From assembly GCF_000378825.1 (NCBI RefSeq), contig NZ_KB900388.1, positions 109,578 to 173,577 on the forward strand: a DNA stretch of 64,000 nucleotides, in the 5' to 3' direction. The notes beneath the pieces were generated by a model. That model was not told the DNA's origin. It made no database searches and saw only the letters and a program-made list of their open reading frames with translations. How positions within the stretch are numbered: position 1 is the first letter of the stretch; every line of letters starts with the position of its first letter. This DNA comes from Salinispora vitiensis. GTDB lineage: Bacteria; Actinomycetota; Actinomycetes; Mycobacteriales; Micromonosporaceae. The position numbers were made by a program, and so were the translations under genes. Positions 1 to 8,738 of this stretch are shown one piece after another.

Positions 1-443
1 GGGCCTGTCGGTCCGGGTGATCCGGTGGGTCCGGGCGGGCCTGTTGGTCCGGGCGGTCCGGTGGGTCCGGGCGGGCCTGTTGGTCCGGGCGGTCCGGTGG
101 GTCCGGGCGGGCCTGTTGGTCCGGGCGGTCCGGAAGGCCCCGGTGGTCCGGAGGGGCATGTGTGTCCACACTTGTCGTCCCAGTAACCGTGGTCCCAGTC
201 TTCCTGCCCCCAGCCTCCCCGGTCCCAGTGTCCGCGGTCCCAGTCGCCTTGGTCCCAGCCCCGTTCCTCGTCCGGGTAGGCCGCCATGTTCGTGCTCGTG
301 CCGCTGCCCCAGACGTGGCCGAAGGCGGGGGCGGTCAGGCCGACGAACGCGAAGGTGAGCGGTGTCATGACGCCAATGGCCACCCACCGTTTGCGACCCG
401 CCAGCAGGCCTGATCCCAGCCTCTGGTGATGATGGCGATTCAT
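1..443 (-). CDS. Secreted collagen-like (Gly-X-Y) protein, C-terminus beyond window
   Basis: An open frame starts at ATG 443 behind a good GAGGAGG ribosome site (448-454) and runs off the left edge with no stop (147 codons visible). Residues 1-42 look like a signal peptide: a basic start (MNRHHHQRLG, then RKR) and a hydrophobic stretch ending near APAFG. Residues about 60-90 form an acidic Trp/Asp segment repeating a WD-x-G pattern (GWDQGDWDRGHWDRGGW). A CGHTC pair follows, then Gly-Pro-Pro / Gly-Pro-Thr triplets to the edge, the pattern of bacterial collagen-like surface proteins. The same DNA read on the plus strand also gives Gly-X-Y triplets, but without a start. Likely exported and trimeric (inference); ligand unknown. 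Confidence 0.85.
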   Translation of the reverse strand, partial: MNRHHHQRLGSGLLAGRKRWVAIGVMTPLTFAFVGLTAPAFGHVWGSGTSTNMAAYPDEERGWDQGDWDRGHWDRGGWGQEDWDHGYWDDKCGHTCPSGPPGPSGPPGPTGPPGPTGPPGPTGPPGPTGPPGPTGPPGPTGSPGPTG

Positions 444-553
444 GACCCTCCTCGTTGATTGACTCCGAAATAACTTCCTACCCTTCGTATCTGATATTTT
501 GTCGCACTATCCATGTTTTGCGAAACTTATCCGTTTTATGCACCTTTAGGGCC

Positions 554-808
554 GTGTGCTGGGCGCTGGAAGCAGGCCGGACGCCTTCGACGGAGGCCAT
601 CGCGGCAATCGTTACTAGCGGCGAGGATGACCCGTCGTTGCTGCCGGACGCCGTGTTGATGTTGTTCGCGGCGTTGGGTTTCACCCCGCGGGACCTCGAC
701 TATCTCCGCCTCCGGGACCGGCTCTGGAGTTCGGTCTATGGCGGAGGAGCGACGCGGGACGAGTTGGTCGCGCATTACCAGCAGCTGGCCGCTCGATGGA
801 AGCAGTGA
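554..808 (+). CDS. Hypothetical small protein (about 84 aa)
   Basis: An open frame of good composition that I cannot assign to a family. It is rich in helix-forming residues, with an LPDAVLMLFAALGF stretch in the middle and a polar end (DELVAHYQQLAARWKQ). The frame is open from ATG 455, but 455-545 is AT-rich and looks like the promoter region shared with the divergent collagen-like gene. A start at GTG 554 is therefore preferred; it lacks a strong ribosome site and is uncertain. A hairpin lies just after the stop. Confidence 0.5.
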   Translation: MCWALEAGRTPSTEAIAAIVTSGEDDPSLLPDAVLMLFAALGFTPRDLDYLRLRDRLWSSVYGGGATRDELVAHYQQLAARWKQ

Positions 809-823
809 CGGTCGCGCAGGGGG

Positions 824-856
824 CGGTGGATGGCACCTTGTTGGGGCCATCCACCG
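824..856. terminator. Hairpin between convergent genes
   Basis: An 11-bp perfect stem (CGGTGGATGGC / GCCATCCACCG) with an 11-nt loop lies between the stop at 808 and the leftward aldehyde dehydrogenase stop at 927. No T-run follows. Probably a bidirectional terminator. Confidence 0.55.
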
Positions 857-926
857 TCCGTCCATAGGACATGGCTACGTCGAGGCGACAGAGCCGGCTC
901 GTCTGCCGACGGAGCCGGGCGAGGCG

Positions 927-2498
927 TCAGACGTTCGGCGGTAGCGCCGTCCGGTCCGGGAAGTTGCCGTAGAGCCGATCGTCGTCCCCGCCGACGGTGA
1001 CCGCCTGGACCAGCAGGTCGCCGCCGACGAAGGCGCCCTTCCAGGAGGCGCCCCGCCCACCGAACGGCTCCTGGCGGTCGCCTCGGGAGCGGGGCTTGTT
1101 GATGCCGACCTTGAACGCCTGTACGTCCATGGCGAGCTTCGCCGCCTCGTCCTCGTCGTCGCAGGCGAGGGAGGCGACCAGCGCGCCGTTGGAGGCGTTC
1201 ATCGCGGCGAGGAGTTCGTCGGTGGTGTCCACCACCACGATCGTGTCGACCGGACCGAACGGCTCGGCGTGCATCAGCCGAGATCGACCGGGTGGGGCGA
1301 GCAGCACCGACGGCGCCACGTAGGCGGAGGTGTCCTGCCCGTCGAGGAACGGCGCCCCATCGAGCCGGCCCCGGTGCAGCGGGACCGCCCCGCCCCGGAC
1401 CGCCTCGTCGACCTTACGGCGCAGCTCGTCGGCCTTCGCCGCGCTGATCAGGGGTCCGAAGTCCAGTTCGGGGAGGGGGTCGCCGGCGGACCATCCGTCG
1501 CCGACCGCCAGTGGGTGTCCGAACCGTACGGATCGCACCACCGGCAGGTACATGTCGAGGAACTGGTCCACCAGGTTCCGTTGTACGACGAAGCGTGGGT
1601 AGGCGGTGCAGCGCTGCTTGCCGTACTCGAAGCCCTTCTTGAGGTGCGCGGCGAGCTGATCCCATCGGGAGAAGTCCCAGATCCCCCAAGCGTTCAGCCC
1701 TTCCTGCTCGATGAAGTGCCGCTTGTCGGTGTCCAGCAGCGCCGCCGCGACCTTGCCGCCGTTGGAGCGCCCGCCGACGAAGGCCACCGCGCCGACCTCC
1801 GGGGCGCGGACCAGCACCTCGGAGAGCTCCTCCCCGCTGCCGGAGATCAGTGTGGCGGGTAGGCCGGCACGGCGCAGTAACGCGTGCGCGACGGTGAGGC
1901 AGACCGCGCCCCCCTGCGACGGCGTCTTGGCGATCACGGCGTTCCCGGCGAGGAGCTGCACCAATTCGGCGTGGACCAGGACGCTCATCGGGTAGTTCCA
2001 TGAGGCGATGTTGCTCACCGGACCGGGAAGTGGTTCCCGACCGTCGGCGAGCATCCGGTCGATCTCGTCGACGTACCACCGGACCCCGTCCAGGGCCCGG
2101 TCGACGTCGGCGGCGGCGAGCCGCCACGGCTTGCCGATCTCCCAGACGAGCAGGAGGGCGAGGAGGTCGCGGTGGGCGGTCAGGGCCTCCAGGGCCTCGA
2201 CGACCCGTGTCTTCCGGTCGGCGAGGGGGGTGTCGGCCCAGTCCCGGTGCGCGGCGGCGGCGTGGGCGACCGCGGCGCGCGCGGCCGTCGCGTCCAGTCG
2301 GGGGAGTCGGACCAGGGTGGTGTTGTCGACCGGCGTGCGTACGGTGGCGGGGGTGCCGACCGCACGCCAGTCGCCCTCGATCAGGTTGTGCAGCGTGCGG
2401 ATGCCGTCGGTCGGGGCGGAAAAGGCTTCGGGGGCGGCGGCCACCGCGCGGTCGAGGACCTCGGACCAGGCGGTCCCGTCGGCGAGTCGTAGAGCCAT
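927..2498 (-). CDS. Aldehyde dehydrogenase family protein
   Basis: NAD(P)-dependent oxidation of an aldehyde to the acid is the family reaction. The 523-residue product carries the family landmarks: SWNYP with Asn168, IAKTPSQ with Lys191 of the cofactor site, the FVGGRSNGG glycine turn near 240, EQEGLNAWG with general-base Glu near 264-266, and GKQRC with catalytic Cys297. The start at ATG 2498 follows GAGGAG; the frame is open further upstream, but nothing supports an earlier start. The length is ordinary for the family. It is transcribed alone and the substrate cannot be told from sequence. It ends convergently with the small gene at 554-808. Confidence 0.92.
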   Translation of the reverse strand: MALRLADGTAWSEVLDRAVAAAPEAFSAPTDGIRTLHNLIEGDWRAVGTPATVRTPVDNTTLVRLPRLDATAARAAVAHAAAAHRDWADTPLADRKTRVVEALEALTAHRDLLALLLVWEIGKPWRLAAADVDRALDGVRWYVDEIDRMLADGREPLPGPVSNIASWNYPMSVLVHAELVQLLAGNAVIAKTPSQGGAVCLTVAHALLRRAGLPATLISGSGEELSEVLVRAPEVGAVAFVGGRSNGGKVAAALLDTDKRHFIEQEGLNAWGIWDFSRWDQLAAHLKKGFEYGKQRCTAYPRFVVQRNLVDQFLDMYLPVVRSVRFGHPLAVGDGWSAGDPLPELDFGPLISAAKADELRRKVDEAVRGGAVPLHRGRLDGAPFLDGQDTSAYVAPSVLLAPPGRSRLMHAEPFGPVDTIVVVDTTDELLAAMNASNGALVASLACDDEDEAAKLAMDVQAFKVGINKPRSRGDRQEPFGGRGASWKGAFVGGDLLVQAVTVGGDDDRLYGNFPDRTALPPNV

Positions 2499-2834
2499 CG
2501 CGATCTCCTCAGGGTTGTCCGGGGAGCGGCGGCGTCGATGGCACCGCTGGTGTGGCGTACTGTCGCCCGCCGCGGGTGGGGGCGGCAACAGTACGTTCGT
2601 ATGTCAGGACGGCGGGCTGCCCCGGGGCCGCTTGTTCAGCGGTGGGGGAGTCGCCCTGTCGCCGTCCTGACCTGGCCGAACAACCCGATTCGATCGAAGA
2701 TTGTGAATGCTGTGAGGAATCTCCGGACGCCGTCGGTCCCGGGTCCCGCCGTGCTCGACGTGGCTGCTGGGCCCGGGTCCCGCCGTGCTCGACGTGGCTG
2801 CTGGGCCCGGGTCTTGCCGTGCTCGACGTGGCTG
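2499..2834. other. Non-coding gap with tandem repeats
   Basis: This gap lies between the aldehyde dehydrogenase start and the bsaP stop. Its 3' part is filled by the 34-bp repeats described separately. The rest (2499-2740) shows no convincing gene; it should hold the dehydrogenase promoter, but I see no clear -35/-10 pair. Confidence 0.6.
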
Positions 2835-2862
2835 CTAGGCCCGGGTCTCGCCGTGCTCGACG
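2749..2862. repeat. 34-bp tandem repeat copied from the bsaP 3' end
   Basis: Three 34-bp units (2749-2782, 2783-2816, 2817-2850) and a partial fourth begin CCGTGCTCGACGTGGCTGCT. They differ at only a few positions. Read on the minus strand, each unit holds the last codons of bsaP (VEHGxTRA). The unit nearest the gene has TAG where the others have CAG. This looks like slippage duplication of the gene end. Confidence 0.85.
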
Positions 2863-3137
2863 CAGACCGCCGCCCAACCGACCGGCAGTACCTGCACCTT
2901 CATCCGTCGCCGGCAGTGCCCGCAGTAGCGGGGTGGCTCCAGCTGCCGGGCGGCCCGGCAGGCGGTGTGCTCCCCCTCGCCGGCCGGCGTACCGCACCGG
3001 TCGCACCAGGAGGCACCGACCCGCGTCGGTTCGCCGACCCGCGTCGGGTCGCCGGCCCCCGCCGGGCCGCCGAACCGTGTCGACGTACCAAGCGGGGCGG
3101 GACCCGTCGTGTCGCTGCTCATCCCGGCCGGGCTCAC
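2835..3137 (-). CDS. bsaP: Biotin synthase auxiliary protein (BsaP-like)
   Basis: A 100-residue protein whose GTG start overlaps the bioB TGA by four bases, so the two are translationally coupled. The N-terminal third is a low-complexity Gly/Pro/Thr stretch. The rest is Cys-rich: CDRCG, then C in HTACRAAR, then YCGHC followed by basic residues, and a CVEHG end. This fits the short metal-binding partner that mycobacterial-type BioB needs to turn dethiobiotin into biotin (established for mycobacteria; transferred here by position and Cys pattern). ATG 3122 is an alternative start. Its 3' end has been duplicated into the tandem repeat next to it. Confidence 0.82.
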   Translation of the reverse strand: MSPAGMSSDTTGPAPLGTSTRFGGPAGAGDPTRVGEPTRVGASWCDRCGTPAGEGEHTACRAARQLEPPRYCGHCRRRMKVQVLPVGWAAVCVEHGETRA

Positions 3138-4129
3138 AGCGTCTCGGAGAGCGCCTTGATCGGCATCTTCAGGTCCTGGAGCAGCTCCAGGTCCGTCGTG
3201 GCCGGGCGACCCAGCGTGGTCAGGTAGTTGCCGACGATCACCGCATTGATGCCGCCGAGCAGACCGCTGCGGGTACCCAGATCGCCGAGCGTGAGCTCGC
3301 GGCCACCGGCGTACCGGAGGATCGTGCGGGGCATGGCGAGCCGGAACGCGGCGATGGCGCGCAGCGCGTCCTTCCCCTCGACCACCGAGCGGTCCCCGAG
3401 CGGAGTGCCGGGCCGGGGGTTGAGGAAGTTCAGCGGAACCTCGTGCGGGTCCAGCTCGGCGAGCTGGGCGGCGAACTCGGCGCGCTGCTCAACGCTCTCC
3501 CCGAGGCCGAGGATGCCACCGCAGCACACCTCCATGCCGGATTCGCGGACCATCCGCAGCGTCTCCCAGCGCTCCTCCCAGGAGTGGGTGGTCACCACGT
3601 TCGGGAAGTACGAGCGGCAGGTCTCCAGGTTGTGGTTGTAGCGGTGTACACCCATCTCGACCAGCTCGTCGACCTGCTCCTGGGTGAGCATGCCGACCGA
3701 GGCCGCCACCTGGATGTCGACCTCCGCCCGGATCGCGGCGACGCCCTCCCGTAGCTGCCGCATCAGCCGGTCGTCCGGGCCGCGCACGGCGGCAACGATG
3801 CAGAACTCGGTCGCGCCGGTCTTCGCGGTCTGCTTCGCGGCCTCCACAAGTGACGGAATGTCCAGCCACACCGCGCGGACCGGCGAGGTGAACAGGCCGG
3901 ACTGCGAGCAGAAGTGACAGTCTTCCGGGCAGCCGCCGGTCTTCAGCGAGACGATTCCCTCGACCTCGACCTCCGGCCCACACCAGCGCATGCGTACCTC
4001 GTGCGCGAGCTGGAGAGCGGCGGGCAGGTGCTCGTCGGGGAGGTTCAGCACGGCGAGGACACCGGCCTCGTCGAGGCCGACGCCGTTCTCCAGTACCTGG
4101 GTGCGGGCCTGGTCGAGGATCTCTGGCAT
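3134..4129 (-). CDS. bioB: Biotin synthase
   Basis: Radical-SAM enzyme that inserts sulfur into dethiobiotin, the last step of biotin synthesis. The 331-residue protein has the CxxxCxxC cluster ligands Cys67, Cys71 and Cys74 (CPEDCHFC), followed by SQSG, YNHNLET, the GGILGLGE glycine motif and [12 protein letters not shown], all typical of BioB. The ATG start at 4129 and the length match the actinobacterial family. It is the first gene of a leftward bioB-bsaP operon and lies back to back with bioF, 183 bp apart, so one intergenic region probably controls both arms. No biotin repressor gene is in the window. Confidence 0.96.
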   Translation of the reverse strand: MPEILDQARTQVLENGVGLDEAGVLAVLNLPDEHLPAALQLAHEVRMRWCGPEVEVEGIVSLKTGGCPEDCHFCSQSGLFTSPVRAVWLDIPSLVEAAKQTAKTGATEFCIVAAVRGPDDRLMRQLREGVAAIRAEVDIQVAASVGMLTQEQVDELVEMGVHRYNHNLETCRSYFPNVVTTHSWEERWETLRMVRESGMEVCCGGILGLGESVEQRAEFAAQLAELDPHEVPLNFLNPRPGTPLGDRSVVEGKDALRAIAAFRLAMPRTILRYAGGRELTLGDLGTRSGLLGGINAVIVGNYLTTLGRPATTDLELLQDLKMPIKALSETL

Positions 4130-4312
4130 GGCCGTACCCTACAAGGCTTCCGCGTCGGGGAGGAGCCGCCGGTGCGGCGCGGGCCAACCACCAGCGGGAC
4201 CGGGGCGCGGCACGCCGGGGTGGCGCGCGGCACGCCGAAGCGGGGTCCGGCCAGGTGGTACGTTCGCCCCGGCGGAGGCGCCCGGCGAGCGGGAGCCGGG
4301 GAAGGAGCGTCG

Positions 4313-5452
4313 GTGTCGGACTGGCTTGCGGCCCTGGACCGCCGAGCTGAGCTGCGCGCCAAGGCGGGGCTGACCCGCACCCTCCGCCCCCGGGCCGCCG
4401 CCGACGACGACATCGTTGACCTGGCCGGAAACGACTACCTCGGCCTGTCGAGACACCCCGCGGTGACCGCGGCGGCCACCGCGGCGCTCGACGAGTACGG
4501 GCTGGGCGCCACCGGGTCCCGGCTGGTGCGGGGCTCCACCGCACCGCATCACGCCCTCGAAGAAGATCTCGCCGGTTGGCTCGGCGCCGAACGCGCACTG
4601 CTCTTCTCCTCCGGCTACCTGGCCAACGTCGGCGCGGTCCGGGGCCTGGTGCGGCCGCGGACGCTCCTGGTCTCCGATGCGCACAACCACGCGTCGCTGA
4701 TCGACGGGTGTCGGATTTCCGGTGCGGAGACCATGGTGACCCCGCACGCCGACGTGGACGCGGTCCGGGCCGCGCTCGCCGCCGCGCCGGGTCGCCCGGC
4801 GGTGGTGGTGACCGAGTCGGTGTTCTCGGTTGACGGGGACCTCGCTCCCCTCGCCGAGCTGCACGCGGTCGCCCGGGAACACAACGCGTTGCTGCTGGTG
4901 GACGACGCCCACGGGCTCGGTGTGGTCGGGCCTGGTGGTGCCGGGGGAGCGGCCGCGGCCGGTCTGGCCGGGGAGCCCGACGTGATCGTCACCGCGACCC
5001 TCTCCAAAGCGTTGGGCGGAGCCGGCGGTGTGGTCGCCGCTCCGGCGGAGTTTGTCCGGCACCTGGTCGACACCGGGCGGACGTTCATCTTTGACACCGC
5101 CCCGCCGCCGGCGGTGGCGGCCGGGGTGCGGGCCGCCATGGAGCTCGCCTGGAGCGGCGAGCAGCTGCGGGTGGAGCTCGGTGACCGGGTTGCGTACGCG
5201 GTCCGGCGGTTGCGAGCCGCCGGGCTGACCGGGTCGGCGCCGAAGGGGGCCGTCGTGTCGGTGACCGCCCCCGGACCGGAGGCGGCCGTCGCCTGGGCCA
5301 CCGACTGCCGGGACCGGGGCGTCGCGGTCGGCTGCTTCCGTCCCCCCTCCACCCCGGACAGCCGCTCCCGGCTCCGGCTGACCATCAACGTCGGGGTCCC
5401 CCGGGCGGACTTCGAGCGGGCCCTGGAGGTCATCGTGGAGTGCGCACCGTGA
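4313..5452 (+). CDS. bioF: 8-amino-7-oxononanoate synthase
   Basis: PLP enzyme that condenses pimeloyl thioester with L-alanine, the first step in building the biotin ring. The 379-residue protein shows LAGNDYLGL near the start, SDAHNHASL with His125, DDAHGLG with Asp198/His200, and the Schiff-base lysine at TLSKALGG (Lys232). The frame is open well upstream, but GTG 4313 follows GGAAGGAG and gives the family's usual N-terminus. Its TGA overlaps the bioD start by four bases. Confidence 0.95.
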   Translation: MSDWLAALDRRAELRAKAGLTRTLRPRAAADDDIVDLAGNDYLGLSRHPAVTAAATAALDEYGLGATGSRLVRGSTAPHHALEEDLAGWLGAERALLFSSGYLANVGAVRGLVRPRTLLVSDAHNHASLIDGCRISGAETMVTPHADVDAVRAALAAAPGRPAVVVTESVFSVDGDLAPLAELHAVAREHNALLLVDDAHGLGVVGPGGAGGAAAAGLAGEPDVIVTATLSKALGGAGGVVAAPAEFVRHLVDTGRTFIFDTAPPPAVAAGVRAAMELAWSGEQLRVELGDRVAYAVRRLRAAGLTGSAPKGAVVSVTAPGPEAAVAWATDCRDRGVAVGCFRPPSTPDSRSRLRLTINVGVPRADFERALEVIVECAP

Positions 5453-6180
5453 GTGCGACGCCGTGGCGGGGACCGGTACTGGTGACCGGCACCGACACCG
5501 GGGTCGGCAAGACGGTGGCGACCGCGGCGGTCACCGCGGCGGCGCAGGCCGCCGGGCTGCGGGTCGCGGTGGTCAAGCCAGGCCAGACCGGTACGGCCAC
5601 CGGCGACCCGGTCGACATCGACGAAGTCACCCGACTCGCCGCCCCGCTGACAGGGCGCACGCTGGCGAACTTCCCCGACCCGCTGGCCCCGCTGGCCGCG
5701 GCCCGGGTCGCCGAGTTGCCGCCACTGGAGCTGTACACGGCGGTTGACGCCGTCCGCGCGGAGGCCGACAAGCACGACCTGGTCCTGGTCGAGGGGGCCG
5801 GCGGACTGCTCGTGCCGATGGGGCTGCGTCCGTCGGGTGAGCCGTGGACGATGGCCGATCTCGCGGTATCGCTGGGCTGCCCGGCCGTGGTGGTGGCGCG
5901 GGCCGGTCTGGGCACCCTGAACCACACCGCGCTCACCCTGGAGGCGTGCGAACGCCGGGCGGTGCCGGCGGGGGTGCTGCTCGGTGCCTGGCCGGCCGAG
6001 CCGGAGCTGGTTCACTGGGCGAACCTGACCGAGCTGGTGCCGTACCTGGTGGGGGCGTTGCCGGCCGGGGCCGGGGCGATCGATCCGGGCGTTTTCCGGC
6101 GGTCCGCGCCGGGATGGCTCACCCCGGCGCTGTATGGGGTGCTCGACGACTGGCGGGCCTGGGCCGAGGAGGTCCGCTGA
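5449..6180 (+). CDS. bioD: Dethiobiotin synthetase
   Basis: ATP-dependent closure of the ureido ring of dethiobiotin. The 243-residue product has the P-loop GTDTGVGKT (14-22), VKPGQTG and the VEGAGGLLVP motif of BioD. The start at GTG 5449 overlaps the bioF stop (GTGA); GTG 5440 in the same frame is possible but less likely. No bioA, bioC or bioH lies next to it, so the pathway must be completed elsewhere. It ends ten bases from the convergent P450 gene. Confidence 0.95.
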   Translation: MSATPWRGPVLVTGTDTGVGKTVATAAVTAAAQAAGLRVAVVKPGQTGTATGDPVDIDEVTRLAAPLTGRTLANFPDPLAPLAAARVAELPPLELYTAVDAVRAEADKHDLVLVEGAGGLLVPMGLRPSGEPWTMADLAVSLGCPAVVVARAGLGTLNHTALTLEACERRAVPAGVLLGAWPAEPELVHWANLTELVPYLVGALPAGAGAIDPGVFRRSAPGWLTPALYGVLDDWRAWAEEVR

Positions 6181-6189
6181 GCCGGCTGG

Positions 6190-7359
6190 TCAGCGGCGGA
6201 TCACGAAGGCGTCGGGCATCCGGAAGGTGAGGTTGTCCGGATACCACGGAGCGCGCACCACGGTCACCCCGTCCAGTAGCGGGGTCGCCTGCTCCACCAC
6301 CACGGCCGCCTCCATCCGGGCCAACTGGTCGCCGAGGCAACGGTGGGCGCCCGCCCCGAAGGCCAGATGCCGGCGCGACCCCCGTTGGCCGGGCCGGAAC
6401 TCGTCCGGCGCCGGCACGATGGCCGGGTCCCGACCGGCCCGGGCCAGCCACAGCAGCACGCTGGTGCCCGCCGGCACGGCGGTCCCGCCCAGCGTGCTGT
6501 CCACGGCGGCGACCCGACGCCAGGTGACGATCGGCGGCTCCAGCCGCAGCCCCTCCTCCACCACGCTCGTAACCGAGACGCTGCCGTCCTGCAGCGCGGC
6601 GCGAACCGTCGGCTCGCCGGCCAGCCGGTGCAGGAGCAGGGTGAGGAACTGTGACGTGGTCTCCTGGCCCGCTACCAGCAGGAAGAACAGCGCTCCGACG
6701 AGCACATCCGGCGGGTGCCCGGTGGCGCGCAGGGCGGCGGCCAGCCCACCGCCGGTGTCGGCGAACTCCCGCAGCACCTGGTGGAACCGGCCGACCTCGT
6801 CGGCCAGGGCCAGCTGGCGGTCGGCGTCCAGCGGGGCCCAGAACAACTCCAACGCCGCACGGGCGAACTGCTTCACCGCGGAGACCGGGGCGTCCGGGAG
6901 TTCGACCAGGCGGGCCAGGACCAGCAGCGGTAGGTCGGCGCTGAGCTCGGCGTGCAGATCGGCGGAGCCACCAGCGTCGAGGGTGGCGCGGATCGCGGCC
7001 ACCCGCTCCGCCACCAGCTCGGTCAGCCAGGGCCGTTGGGCGGCGACCTTCGCCGGGTGGAGCGCGTCGGCGACGAGAGCGCGGATCGCCGGGTGGTTCA
7101 CGCCGCCGTTGTTGGCCAGGGTCGGGGGGAGGCGGAAGCGGTGTCCGGCGAGCACCCGCAGGGCAGTTACCGGAATCGGGGTGACGGCGTCCAGGGCATT
7201 GTCCGGACGGTAGGTCACCTGGTCGGTGAGGACCTGCCGGACCAGCGCGTGCTCGGTCACCACCAGGTGTTCGGTGCCCTGCCGGTCGGCCACCCGGGTG
7301 ACGGCCGGCCAGTGGGTGCCGGCGGTCTTCGTCCAGCTCCGGAACAGCACGGCGGACAC
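6190..7359 (-). CDS. Cytochrome P450
   Basis: Soluble bacterial heme-thiolate monooxygenase of 389 residues. Landmarks: the I-helix oxygen-activation motif AGQETT (230-235), ExxR at Glu269-Arg272 (EEGLR), and the heme loop FGAGAHRCLG with Cys341. The GTG start at 7359 lies one base after the TAA of the methyltransferase upstream, so they are co-transcribed and likely coupled. No ferredoxin gene is adjacent. The substrate is unknown. The gene converges on bioD; a role like Bacillus BioI is possible but not shown. Confidence 0.95.
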   Translation of the reverse strand: MSAVLFRSWTKTAGTHWPAVTRVADRQGTEHLVVTEHALVRQVLTDQVTYRPDNALDAVTPIPVTALRVLAGHRFRLPPTLANNGGVNHPAIRALVADALHPAKVAAQRPWLTELVAERVAAIRATLDAGGSADLHAELSADLPLLVLARLVELPDAPVSAVKQFARAALELFWAPLDADRQLALADEVGRFHQVLREFADTGGGLAAALRATGHPPDVLVGALFFLLVAGQETTSQFLTLLLHRLAGEPTVRAALQDGSVSVTSVVEEGLRLEPPIVTWRRVAAVDSTLGGTAVPAGTSVLLWLARAGRDPAIVPAPDEFRPGQRGSRRHLAFGAGAHRCLGDQLARMEAAVVVEQATPLLDGVTVVRAPWYPDNLTFRMPDAFVIRR

Positions 7360-7360
7360 G

Positions 7361-8029
7361 TTAGCGGGCCGTTCCGGGCAGCCCGGCCCGCAGCCGCCAC
7401 ACCGTGGCCCGCTTCACGCGTACGCTCTCCAGCGTCTCGGGCACCGGCACCTCGTAGCTGGCCAGCGGGTCGAAGCGGTCGCGGGGCAGGAACGCGCGTT
7501 CCGGGTCGCCGACCAGCACCGTGGCCCCCGCGCGGGCGGCGGTGAGCAGGAAGCGGAGCATCCGTCGCGCCATCGCCGCGCTGTAGAACACGTCTCCGGC
7601 GAGTACGACCTCGGCGTCGCCCGCGTCGCCGTCGAGGATGTCGGCCAGCTCGGCGTCGAGGCGTACCCCGTTGGCCTCGGCGTTGACGGCGACGGCCGCG
7701 ACGGCCAGCGGGTCGACCTCGACCGCGCGGACGGCGGTGGCGCCGGCCCGGGCCGCGGCGATGGCCACCAGTCCCGAACCGGCGGCGAGGTCGAGTACCC
7801 GCCGACCGGCGACCAGCTCCGGATGATCGGTGACGTATCGGGCGACTGCCTGCCCACCGGCCCAGGCGAAGGCCCAGAAGGGGGGTGGTTGGTCGCTGCG
7901 GAACTCACCCTCGGTCAGTTCCCAGAGCCCGACCGCGTCGTCGGCCTGGTGGAGTCGCACCTCGGGGACGAAGGGGACCGGCGCGAGACGGGCGTGCAGT
8001 CGGACGAAGGCGCTGGCGAGTTCGGACAC
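7361..8029 (-). CDS. SAM-dependent methyltransferase, ETFB-lysine methyltransferase-like
   Basis: Class I Rossmann methyltransferase of 222 residues. Motif I is VLDLAAGSG (78-86), acidic motif II is VEVDPLA (103-109), and GDVFYS (145-150) follows. FWAFAWAGGQALARY-type wording before motif I and the GDxFY motif resemble the METTL20/Nnt1-like group that acts on protein lysines or small amines; this is family resemblance only. The start is GTG 8029. It sits 106 bp downstream of a TetR gene and one base upstream of the P450, all leftward, so the TetR protein may control the group. Confidence 0.85.
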   Translation of the reverse strand: MSELASAFVRLHARLAPVPFVPEVRLHQADDAVGLWELTEGEFRSDQPPPFWAFAWAGGQAVARYVTDHPELVAGRRVLDLAAGSGLVAIAAARAGATAVRAVEVDPLAVAAVAVNAEANGVRLDAELADILDGDAGDAEVVLAGDVFYSAAMARRMLRFLLTAARAGATVLVGDPERAFLPRDRFDPLASYEVPVPETLESVRVKRATVWRLRAGLPGTAR

Positions 8030-8135
8030 CGAGTGATTCTCCCGCAGCCGGACCGCCGGGGTCGCGGCCCGGTCTGGTCCGGCTCATCCTCCGCTGCGTC
8101 GACTCGGGTCCCACGTCGGCCCGGTCTGTCCGCGC

Positions 8136-8738
8136 TCAGTCCAGCTGCGCCGGGTCGAGCCCCAGCTCCCGGGCGGTCACCAGGCGTACCCACTCGGTGA
8201 ATTGGCGTCGGGAGATCACCCGGTCGTGCACCGCGAGTTGGACGGCGAGACCGTCCATGACGGCACTGATCCGCCACGCGGCGCCCGCCGGGTCAGCGCA
8301 CTCGAAGGTGTGGTCGGCTACCCCGGCCGCGATCACCGTCGCCAGGTCCTGTCGCCAGCGCAGGTCTAGCCGGCGGGAGGTCTTCTCCAACTCCGGGGTA
8401 CGCAGCGACTCGGCCCAGCCGTCGATCCACATCGCCCATGACGTGGGGCGACCGGCGGGGGTATAGAGCCGCACCAGCCGGCGGAGCTTGGCCAGTGGCG
8501 GGGCGCTGGAGCGCAGCACCGCGTCCAGCCGGGCCAGATCCTGCTCGACGGCGTACGCGAACGCCTCGGCGAGTAGCCGGTCCTTGGTGGCGAAGTGGTA
8601 GAAGACCAGTGCCTGACTGACCCCGGCCGCCTGGGCCACGTCCGCGGTGCGGGTGTTCGCCAACCCGCGTTCCACGATCACGTCGCAGGCGGTGCGCAGC
8701 AGGGCATCCAGGCGGACCTCGGCCGCACGTCTCGTCAC
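8136..8738 (-). CDS. TetR-family transcriptional regulator
   Basis: A 200-residue regulator. Residues about 10-55 form the TetR helix-turn-helix (TRTADVAQAAGVSQALVFYH, then FATKDRLL); the remainder is a helical ligand-binding domain. GTG 8738 is chosen because the TetR fold begins directly after it; the ribosome site is weak and the transcript may be leaderless. The frame continues upstream without homologous-looking sequence. It heads the leftward methyltransferase-P450 group. Confidence 0.88.
   Translation of the reverse strand: MTRRAAEVRLDALLRTACDVIVERGLANTRTADVAQAAGVSQALVFYHFATKDRLLAEAFAYAVEQDLARLDAVLRSSAPPLAKLRRLVRLYTPAGRPTSWAMWIDGWAESLRTPELEKTSRRLDLRWRQDLATVIAAGVADHTFECADPAGAAWRISAVMDGLAVQLAVHDRVISRRQFTEWVRLVTARELGLDPAQLD

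Noticed and set aside
1-186. Plus-strand Gly-X-Y frame at the left edge
   Set aside because: The minus strand gives a complete leader, ribosome site and cleaner Gly-Pro-Pro/Gly-Pro-Thr triplets; the plus frame ends in an unlikely tail.
2000-3754. Long plus-strand frame of 584 codons opposite aldehyde dehydrogenase and bioB
   Set aside because: Arg/Pro/Gly-rich shadow of two certain genes on the other strand.
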